From Bifidobacterium catenulatum DSM 16992 = JCM 1194 = LMG 11043 (GTDB lineage Bacteria > Actinomycetota > Actinomycetes > Actinomycetales > Bifidobacteriaceae), in assembly GCF_001025195.1 (NCBI RefSeq), contig NZ_AP012325.1, forward strand, positions 1 to 64,000: a stretch of DNA of 64,000 bases. The letters run 5' to 3'. The notes under the pieces were generated by a model that saw only the letters and a list, made by a program, of their open reading frames with translations, ran no database searches and was not told where the DNA came from. This document shows positions 10,756 to 18,309 of the stretch, piece by piece; within the stretch, counting starts at the first letter, position 1; each line of letters begins with the position of its first letter. The position numbers and the translations under genes were made by a program.

Positions 10756-10862
10756 CAGCCCTGTGGGCTGTTAATGGCAGCGAGCAGCGATAGCGTCGCG
10801 AGCGTCGCATGTGATGCTGGAACAGCCCTGTGGGCTGTTAATAGCAGCGAGCAGCGGTAGCG
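10754..10862. repeat. Two tandem 42-bp hairpin repeats after DUF3566 gene
   Basis: Nearly identical 42-base units occupy 10754-10795 and 10821-10862 (67-bp period). Each opens with AACAGCCC-TGT-GGGCTGTT, a perfect 8-bp stem with a 3-base loop, followed by a shared GCAGCGAGCAGCG tract. The first unit overlaps the TAA stop of the preceding gene. There is no T-run, so these are not simple terminators. The rest of the 10756-11126 gap holds the two hairpins listed next. Confidence 0.7.
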
Positions 10863-10876
10863 AACTCAAACGCAAC

Positions 10877-10920
10877 AAGGCGGCCTGCATTGTGATTCCA
10901 ATCACGGCACAGGCCGCCTT
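10877..10920 (+). terminator. Rho-independent terminator of the gyrase operon
   Basis: AAGGCGGCCT and its complement AGGCCGCCTT enclose an AT-rich loop and are followed by CGTATTTTTT. This is the likely end of the gyrB-gyrA-DUF3566 transcript. Confidence 0.75.
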
Positions 10921-11038
10921 CGTATTTTTTAGACCAGTCTGTCTCTTACCGCACTCCAACCCCTATCTGCCCCCGCCCGCAATCTGCCCATATCTTTCAG
11001 ATATAACTGCAACTAGATTAGGTGCGTGGAAATACATT

Positions 11039-11073
11039 GAGGGTCTGCCTGGAATGAAACCAGACAGACCCTC
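11039..11073 (-). terminator. Probable gdhA terminator hairpin
   Basis: GAGGGTCTG and CAGACCCTC arms form a strong hairpin 54 bases after the gdhA stop on the minus strand. It is followed by AATGTATTT, a weak T-run. Confidence 0.6.
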
Positions 11074-11126
11074 AATGTCTTCTCGATAAGTCGGCCGTAT
11101 TGGCTAAATCGGTTAGATTAGCTAGA

Positions 11127-12497
<1,371 letters not shown>

Positions 12498-12714
12498 TTA
12501 CCAATAGACGGTCTCATTCTATGTGTACGAATATGGACGGCACAAGACCTTGTTCAGGATTTGGAGACGCTTTTTTACGAGCGCTGGTTCCGAACTTGCT
12601 TCTTTTTACGGGATTGCCATGCCTTGCGTTGACTATAGGATGGAAATGCGGAAAGCGTGGGAGAGAGTACGTTCGCAACAGCATCTCACAGTCTCACATA
12701 ATGGGAGAATCATC

Positions 12715-13158
12715 ATGATTGAAGGATTCAAGAAATTCATTGCACGCGGCAACATGATCGACATGGCGGTCGGTGTTGTCATGGGCGGTGCCGTCACCAC
12801 AGTGGTTAATTCGATCGTCAACAATGTGATTAATCCGTTCATCGCCATGATTTTCGGCAAACCGAATATGGATGGTCTGCTGGCAATCACATTCAATAAT
12901 GCGACGGTTTCGTTCGGCGCGGTACTTGGTGCGATATTGAATTTTCTGATCATCGCGGCGGCCGTGTATTTCTGCATTCTCGTACCGATTAACAAATTCC
13001 GTGACGTGACCGAGGCGTTGCTCGCCAAAACCAAGCTTGCGGAAGAGCGGAGCAAAGCCGAGGAGGAGGCCATCAAAGAGCCGGAAATCTCCACCGAAGA
13101 GCAGACGATCCTGCTGTTGCAGCAAATCCGCGACGAACTTGCCAAACGGAATGCATAG
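12715..13158 (+). CDS. mscL: Large-conductance mechanosensitive channel MscL
   Basis: MscL is the homopentameric emergency channel that opens under membrane tension on hypo-osmotic shock. The 147-residue protein starts with an amphipathic helix (MIEGFKKFIARGNMIDMAVG), has TM1 to about residue 45, a periplasmic loop, TM2 at about 70-95 and a charged C-terminal bundle. The frame stays open 64 codons upstream, but MscL family alignment and the GGGAG at 12703-12707 fix the ATG at 12715. Confidence 0.95.
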   Translation: MIEGFKKFIARGNMIDMAVGVVMGGAVTTVVNSIVNNVINPFIAMIFGKPNMDGLLAITFNNATVSFGAVLGAILNFLIIAAAVYFCILVPINKFRDVTEALLAKTKLAEERSKAEEEAIKEPEISTEEQTILLLQQIRDELAKRNA

Positions 13159-13250
13159 GGTGCACAGAACGTGCCGAACGATTCTGTCACTGTTGCCGAC
13201 GTGGTCGCAATGCAGTAGTCATCGCCAGCAATCGTAATAATCAATAATCC

Positions 13251-13295
13251 AAGGCCGTTTCAAGCGGTGACGCAAGTCCCGCCTGAAACGGCCTT
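13251..13295 (+). terminator. Rho-independent terminator after mscL
   Basis: AAGGCCGTTTC at 13251-13261 pairs with GAAACGGCCTT at 13285-13295, with an inner GCGG/CCGC pairing, followed by TCGT. It lies about 90 bases after the mscL stop. Confidence 0.7.
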
Positions 13296-13346
13296 TCGTA
13301 ATGGTCTTTCAGCGGGTGGAGGAATTGGGATGCGGATGCGGGTATG

Positions 13347-13379
13347 AAAAAAGGGTTTCCGGAAATCATCGGAAACCCT
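13347..13379 (-). terminator. Rho-independent terminator of the tRNA cluster
   Basis: On the minus strand, GGGTTTCCG and CGGAAACCC arms are followed by TTTTTT (13347-13352 as A on plus). It lies 6 bases after the last tRNA gene. Confidence 0.85.
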
Positions 13380-13384
13380 ATCTG

Positions 13385-13457
13385 TGGAGCTAAGGGGATT
13401 CGAACCCCTGACCCTCTCCATGCCATGGAGATGCGCTACCAGCTGCGCCATAGCCCC
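13385..13457 (-). tRNA. tRNA-Ala (GGC)
   Basis: The 73-base minus-strand gene begins GGGGCTATGGCGC and ends TAGCTCCA. The acceptor stem pairs fully with one G-U. The anticodon loop ATGGCAT within TCTCC/GGAGA gives anticodon GGC. The T-loop is GGTTCGAATCC and CCA is not encoded. Confidence 0.95.
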
Positions 13458-13458
13458 G

Positions 13459-13531
13459 TGGAGCTAGCCGGGTTCGAACCGGCGACCCTCTGCTTGCAAA
13501 GCAGATGCGCTACCAGCTGCGCCATAGCCCC
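13459..13531 (-). tRNA. tRNA-Ala (TGC)
   Basis: The 73-base gene shares its 5' half with its neighbour and is separated from it by one base. The anticodon arm TCTGC-TTTGCAA-GCAGA gives TGC. CCA is not encoded. Confidence 0.95.
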
Positions 13532-13570
13532 ATAGTTGAAAAAAAGCGGCCGCGCCGCTCTTAATCACTG

Positions 13571-13644
13571 TGGGCCCGGGAGGACTTGAACCTCCGACCT
13601 CATCCTTATCAGGGATGCGCTCTAACCACCTGAGCTACGGGCCC
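13571..13644 (-). tRNA. tRNA-Ile (GAT)
   Basis: The 74-base gene has acceptor arms GGGCCCG and CGGGCCC and discriminator A. The anticodon arm CATCC-CTGATAA-GGATG gives GAT. It is first in the minus-strand cluster Ile-Ala-Ala. Confidence 0.95.
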
Positions 13645-13735
13645 GTTCTTGCTGTACTGTTAAGCACAACGAGTTGAAATAATACGTGATAATCAGCGAA
13701 AGTCAAAATCCGGCGTGTCGTGGCATAATGCAGGC

Positions 13736-14386
13736 ATGCCAAACAATCATCGCAATGCCAGCAGGGGAGTGCGCAACCGCAATCGCACGCTATCGGAAGA
13801 AACTGTGCAAATCGCTGGAATGACGGTGACTATCATGCGTAAGCCCATTAAAAACATGTATCTGCGAATCAAGCCACCGAACGCGCAGATCGTCATCTCC
13901 ACACCTTCTCGCATGTCCCAAGCGGCAATCGCACGATTCGTGACGGAACGCAAATCATGGATCGAACAAGCGCAACGAGCCATGCTGCAAGCCAGAGATC
14001 AGCAGATCCATGAAGGAAACAATCCTAATGATCCGCATTCTTTCACATGGAACGACGCAACCAGAAAGCGAGCGGTGCAGACCATCAATGCGCAACTACC
14101 GGTGCTGCTTGCGAAATGGTCGCCGATTATCGGGCGCGAGCCAACGCATGTCACACTGCGCGTCATGACGTCGCGATGGGGGTCATGCACGCCGAAAACC
14201 GGCCGCATCCGCCTCAACCTACAACTCGGTCTTATGGACCCCAGATTCCTGGAATACGTGCTTGTGCACGAAATGACGCACCTGTGGGAAAACGGGCACG
14301 GAGAGGGCTTTCAGCGGCGTATGAGCGCATATTTGCCGCAATGGAGGCAATTACGGCGGGAGTTGAACCGTCACGTTGTACTGTGA
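13736..14386 (+). CDS. YgjP-like (DUF45) putative zinc metallopeptidase
   Basis: This 216-residue protein belongs to the YgjP/DUF45 family related to SprT and M48 peptidases. The zinc motif HEMTHLWENGHG is near residue 178, preceded by TSRWGSCTPKTGRIRLNLQL, the family's conserved block. No signal peptide or membrane span is seen, so it is cytoplasmic. The substrate is unknown. The ATG at 13736 lies 6 bases after a -10-like CATAAT (13724-13729), which suggests a leaderless mRNA; a GTG at 13715 is the alternative. Confidence 0.85.
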   Translation: MPNNHRNASRGVRNRNRTLSEETVQIAGMTVTIMRKPIKNMYLRIKPPNAQIVISTPSRMSQAAIARFVTERKSWIEQAQRAMLQARDQQIHEGNNPNDPHSFTWNDATRKRAVQTINAQLPVLLAKWSPIIGREPTHVTLRVMTSRWGSCTPKTGRIRLNLQLGLMDPRFLEYVLVHEMTHLWENGHGEGFQRRMSAYLPQWRQLRRELNRHVVL

Positions 14387-14594
14387 CGCTCGCGATGTTG
14401 TTGCGTTGCCTGCGATGTTGAAATACTTGCGATATTATGCCACTGCCGTCACATTGCGCGGATTGCCATGACTTGCCACGGCTTGCGAACTTTTGATAAC
14501 GACGTATAGGTGATTCGTATAGCTTTTCCGTTCATAAGATGTTCCAAACGCTTAACATTCGCGAATTGCAAGCCTACAATCATGGCGGCTGAGA

Positions 14595-14610
14595 TGTTTG
14601 CTTGCAAACA
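14595..14610. promoter_or_regulatory. Palindromic operator upstream of hydroxyacid dehydrogenase gene
   Basis: TGTTTGC-TT-GCAAACA is a perfect inverted repeat with a 2-base centre, ending 41 bases before the ATG at 14652. It is the size of a dimeric repressor site. The rest of 14387-14651 shows nothing else supportable. Confidence 0.5.
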
Positions 14611-14651
14611 GTTCACGCAGAAAGATCAAACAAGTGAGGAAGGGAGCGATT

Positions 14652-15635
14652 ATGGCTGTATTGAGAAAAGTCGGCATTATCGGAATCGGACACGTGGGCG
14701 CGCATGTTGCAAATGCCGTGCTTTCCGCAGGACTGGCTGAAGAACTGAAACTGTGCGACATCAACGAGCAAAAAGTAGTCAGCGAATGTCAGGATTTAAG
14801 CGACACGTTGAGTTTCTACCCGCATAACTGCGTGATCGGCAACTACGGTACGCAATACGAGCAGCTGGCTGACTGCGACGTGGTAATCAACGCTGCCGGT
14901 GACGTGAAAACCAGCGCCAAAGATCGTGATGGCGAACTGTTCGTTACCACCGACATTGCACGCACTTGGATCTCCCGACTGTTCAACGCAGGCTTCCACG
15001 GTGTGATCATCACCATCTCAAATCCGTGCGATGTGGTCGCAACCGAAATCTGGCACATCACCGGCTACGATCCGCGCAAAATCATTGGCACCGGAACCGC
15101 GTTGGATTCCGCACGACTGCGCAACGCCATCGCGAAACGCGTCAACGTGGATCAGAAATCAATCGGCGCATACATGCTGGGGGAGCATGGCAATTCACAG
15201 TTCGCCTACTGGTCGAACGTGAACATCGCAGGCAAGCCGCTCACCCAACTCGCACAAGACAATCCGCAACGATTCACCCTTGACGAGGACGAAACCGAGC
15301 AGGATGCCCGTCGAGGCGGATACCGCGTGTACGCCGGCAAAGGGTGCACGGAATACGCCATTGCAGCCACCGCGGCACGCCTTACGCAAGCCGTGCTCTG
15401 CGACGAACACTATGCGGCCGCCTGTTCCACGCTGCTTACCGGCGAACAAGGCGAAAGCGGCAATTACGCCAGCCTGCCGTGCATCGTCGGCGCGAACGGC
15501 GTCGAAGAAGTCCTCAATCCTACACTCACCGAAAGCGAACAGGCCAAATTCCACGCGTCCTGCGAACATATCCGCGCCAATATCGCGCAGCTTGCATGGT
15601 GGAACGACGAATGCCATCCCACACTGCGTAGCTGA
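14652..15635 (+). CDS. L-2-hydroxyacid (lactate/hydroxyisocaproate-type) dehydrogenase
   Basis: This NAD-dependent enzyme of the LDH/MDH family interconverts 2-oxo and L-2-hydroxy acids. The 327-residue protein has the NAD motif GIGHVGAHVA, the nucleotide loop ITISNPCDVV, the substrate Arg region GTALDSARLRNAI and the catalytic His in GEHGNS. The flexible specificity loop reads AAGDVKTSAKDRDGE rather than the AGANQKPGETR of standard lactate dehydrogenases, so an L-2-hydroxyisocaproate-type substrate range is more likely than plain lactate. The ATG at 14652 follows GAGGAAGGGAG. It is a single gene ending in a terminator. Confidence 0.85.
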   Translation: MAVLRKVGIIGIGHVGAHVANAVLSAGLAEELKLCDINEQKVVSECQDLSDTLSFYPHNCVIGNYGTQYEQLADCDVVINAAGDVKTSAKDRDGELFVTTDIARTWISRLFNAGFHGVIITISNPCDVVATEIWHITGYDPRKIIGTGTALDSARLRNAIAKRVNVDQKSIGAYMLGEHGNSQFAYWSNVNIAGKPLTQLAQDNPQRFTLDEDETEQDARRGGYRVYAGKGCTEYAIAATAARLTQAVLCDEHYAAACSTLLTGEQGESGNYASLPCIVGANGVEEVLNPTLTESEQAKFHASCEHIRANIAQLAWWNDECHPTLRS

Positions 15636-15702
15636 ATCTATGATTAAATCTGCGGCTGAATCTGTAGTAAATCGACAGATTTAATAACATGACAAACGTA
15701 AT

Positions 15703-15775
15703 AAACAGACTTGCGATTACTGATGTTGATCGTATGAAAAATCAACATTTACATAATCGCAAGTCTGTTTTTATT
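15703..15775. terminator. Bidirectional terminator between convergent genes
   Basis: AAACAGACTTGCGATTA at 15703-15719 pairs with TAATCGCAAGTCTGTTT at 15754-15770, with an inner TGTTGAT/ATCAACA pair. T-rich sequence follows on both strands. It separates the dehydrogenase gene from the convergent CBS protein gene. Confidence 0.8.
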
Positions 15776-15810
15776 TTGATTTATCTCAAATTATTTCGAT
15801 TAATTTCAGA

Positions 15811-17142
15811 TCATTTTGCAGTCTTTGCGGATTTCGCATTATCACCATCAACCATGTGCTTGCGGATTTCCAACGTTTCGATACGGCGGCCGTCCACTTG
15901 CGTGACAGTCATGTCGTAACCGTCGTCGGAAGGCAACGTATCGCCGACTTCGCCCATCTTGCCAGTGTGCGCCAGGAAATAGCCGGCAACCGTCTCGTAC
16001 GGGCCATCCTCAAGCTCAATACCGGTCAAATCAGCGAAATCCTCAATCGTCATACCACCTTCGATAGTGGCGACGCCATTGACGAACGCGGTACGCTCCG
16101 TGCGCTCGCCGCCCTTTTCCTCCGGCAGATCGTATTCGTCGCGAATGTCGCCGACCAGCTCCTCTGTCATATCCTCCAACGTGACGATGCCGTCGGTACC
16201 GCCATATTCGTCGATGACCACCGCCAGATGAATGCCACGCTTACGCAGCAATTCAAGGCTTGGCAGCAGCTTCGACGTGCCCGGCAGCGAAATGCCTTCG
16301 CGCGTCACGTCGGCGACCGTCTTCGCCTCGGGATTGCGAATGTCGAGCAAATCGCGCACGTGCACAAAGCCGAGCACGTCATCGAAATCCTTGCCGGTCA
16401 CCGGATAACGGGAGTATGGCATTTCGCGCACGTACGCGGCCGCATCCCCGATCGGCATGGCACCATCCAGAAATACCACGTCGGCGCGTGGACGCATCAC
16501 TTCCGCCACAATCGTTTCGGATGCGTCGAACACGTCATCGAGAATCGTGCGCTCGTCCTTGCTTAAGTTCGTATTGGTGTTGACGAGCACGCGCAGCTCC
16601 TCGTCGGACACTTCGCTGTCAGTTTCGTTCGGGTCGAAACCAAGCAAGCGCACAATAATGTTCGTATTCTTGCCGATCAGCCAAATAATCGGCTTGCACA
16701 CCTTCGCAAACACGTGAATCGCAGGCACCACGGAACGCGCGATCTGCTCGTTGCGCTGCATCGCGATACGCTTCGGCACCAACTCCGAAATCACGATCGA
16801 ACAGTACGAAATAATCAACGTCAGCACAATGGTGGTTAGGGGAGCGGCCACGCTCGTTGGCACGCCCCAACTTTCAACAATCGGCACAATGTATGGCGAA
16901 ATCGACGATTCGCCGAACGATGCGGAAAGAAAACCGCTCAATGTCACGCCAATCTGCACAGTCGACAGAAACGTGTTCGGATCGCGTGCGATTTGTGCGA
17001 CGCGCTTGCCGCGGGCATCCTCCTGTTCCATTTGGTCGATCTGCGATCCGCGCAGGCTGACCAACGCCAGTTCGGTGCCGGCGAACACGGAACCGAGCAG
17101 CAGGAAGATGAAGATCAGGAGAATGTTCAAACCTAGAGACAT
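15811..17142 (-). CDS. Hemolysin-family CNNM/CBS membrane protein (CorC-like)
   Basis: This 443-residue protein has the DUF21/CNNM membrane domain (about residues 1-190, with four hydrophobic segments), a tandem CBS pair (about 205-330, with VMRPRADVVFL and HLAVVIDEYGGTDGIVTLED) and a C-terminal CorC/HlyC domain (about 350-430). The family is linked to divalent cation (Mg, Co) transport, and the older hemolysin name is not informative. It is read towards the terminator at 15.7 kb; the start has only a weak GAGTGG upstream. Confidence 0.88.
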   Translation of the reverse strand: MSLGLNILLIFIFLLLGSVFAGTELALVSLRGSQIDQMEQEDARGKRVAQIARDPNTFLSTVQIGVTLSGFLSASFGESSISPYIVPIVESWGVPTSVAAPLTTIVLTLIISYCSIVISELVPKRIAMQRNEQIARSVVPAIHVFAKVCKPIIWLIGKNTNIIVRLLGFDPNETDSEVSDEELRVLVNTNTNLSKDERTILDDVFDASETIVAEVMRPRADVVFLDGAMPIGDAAAYVREMPYSRYPVTGKDFDDVLGFVHVRDLLDIRNPEAKTVADVTREGISLPGTSKLLPSLELLRKRGIHLAVVIDEYGGTDGIVTLEDMTEELVGDIRDEYDLPEEKGGERTERTAFVNGVATIEGGMTIEDFADLTGIELEDGPYETVAGYFLAHTGKMGEVGDTLPSDDGYDMTVTQVDGRRIETLEIRKHMVDGDNAKSAKTAK

Positions 17143-17290
17143 GGTTCCACTCTATCGAGGTGGTATGTCAAAGTGTCTGTATCTCCTGATTTTTTGGATT
17201 TTCTCAATTATTCTTAGATTGCTTAGCTTCGGATTGTTCTTTTTCGGATTTCTGTTTCGCAAATCTCCGTTTTCCGAATTGTACTTCGTT

Positions 17291-17986
17291 TCAGAAGCTG
17301 AGAACCTCGACTTTGCCGGAGTCCAGCTGGTACCTTGCGCCGACGATCATGAGTTTGTCAGCTGCCAGAGCCTGCTGGATCGCTTCGGATTGTTCCACCA
17401 AGAGTTCGATGGTGCGCGCGATGTGCACGCGTTCGAAATCTTCGCTGGATTCCAATTCCGACTCGTGTGCCTGCCAGATCGAGAAACCGACAGTGCGCAT
17501 CATGATCGAATCCGAATCGCAGATGCGTTCGTCGATGTCGGAAATGCTGTCGGCGGCCATCAGCGAATCTTCCGCATCGGCGGTCAATTCGTGCAGTAAC
17601 GCTTCGTAATCCTTGGAAACTTGCTTGATCGCACCGCAATTCTGATGGCCGAGCACTACCAGCAAACGTACGCCGAGTACGGTCACCGCGTATTCTAGGG
17701 ACGCAATCACGGCTTCGTCGATGATTTGACCGGCCGTGCGAACCGTGAACAGGTCGCCAAGACCGGAATCGAAAATAATATCCGGGCTTACTCGCGCGTC
17801 GGAGCAGCTCAGCATGGCCGCTTCCGGTGCGTGTGTGTCCACAAGTGCCTCGCGTGCTTCAGCGCCACGATTCGGATGTTCCGGTTTGCCCTCCGCAAAC
17901 CTGCGATTACCTGCCAGCATGCGGCTCCAAACGCCGCTTGCCGTGCCTTCGACCTCGTCTTGGTCTACAAACAGTTCGTCTGCCAT
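17291..17986 (-). CDS. Beta-class carbonic anhydrase
   Basis: The zinc enzyme interconverts CO2 and bicarbonate in the cytoplasm. The 231-residue protein has the two beta-class zinc motifs, CSDARV and HQNCGAI, supplying the Cys, Asp, His and Cys ligands. The ATG at 17986 is preceded by GAGGGG at 8 bases; a GTG three codons upstream is less well placed. It lies just downstream of ppc on the same strand, and PEP carboxylase uses bicarbonate, so supply of that substrate is a likely role. The two genes are separated by a terminator. Confidence 0.93.
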   Translation of the reverse strand: MADELFVDQDEVEGTASGVWSRMLAGNRRFAEGKPEHPNRGAEAREALVDTHAPEAAMLSCSDARVSPDIIFDSGLGDLFTVRTAGQIIDEAVIASLEYAVTVLGVRLLVVLGHQNCGAIKQVSKDYEALLHELTADAEDSLMAADSISDIDERICDSDSIMMRTVGFSIWQAHESELESSEDFERVHIARTIELLVEQSEAIQQALAADKLMIVGARYQLDSGKVEVLSF

Positions 17987-18058
17987 TGACTCCACCCCTC
18001 ATTGTTCAGGCTAGCCAACATCATACGTTTTGGTCTGACCGTTCGCTGGGAAATAGAG

Positions 18059-18248
18059 CGATATCTCGCTTATGTATGGCAGATTTCGTGTTCTGTCCGG
18101 TGATATTTCGCTTATGTGTGGCAGTCCCAAAGGTGAAAAACCGGAAAAATGTACCCCCGAAGTGGGTTTTTCGCATGATGGTCTGCCATATATAAGCGAG
18201 AAGGCTCATGACAAGGCTCCGATTCTGCCATATATAAGGCAGATATAG
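18059..18248. repeat. Four-box palindromic repeat element, copy 1
   Basis: Four copies of a 14-base core (consensus CTTATRTRTGGCAG) lie between carbonic anhydrase and ppc: plus at 18069-18082 and 18111-18124, minus at 18183-18196 and 18225-18238. Within each pair the spacing is exactly 42 bp, and the two pairs face each other across 58 bp. Sequence between boxes is not conserved. The central segment holds TACCCCC between AAAAACC and GGGTTTTT arms. The same design occurs at 55.36-55.56 kb. Confidence 0.8.
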
Positions 18249-18253
18249 GTATG

Positions 18254-18291
18254 AAAAAGGGTCCCCGATCGGCAGTGCGAACGGGGACCCT
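18254..18291 (-). terminator. Rho-independent terminator of ppc
   Basis: On the minus strand GGGTCCCCG and CGGGGACCC arms are followed by TTTTT, about 20 bases past the ppc stop. Confidence 0.88.
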
Positions 18292-18309
18292 GAAAGAAAC
18301 TGGCTAAAA

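Noticed and set aside
13241-13535. Short frames across the tRNA cluster
   Set aside because: They overlap the tRNA genes and repeat because the two tRNA-Ala genes are alike.
18059-18248. CRISPR array at the four-box element
   Set aside because: Repeats are only 14 bases, occur in two orientations and number two per side; no cas genes are near.
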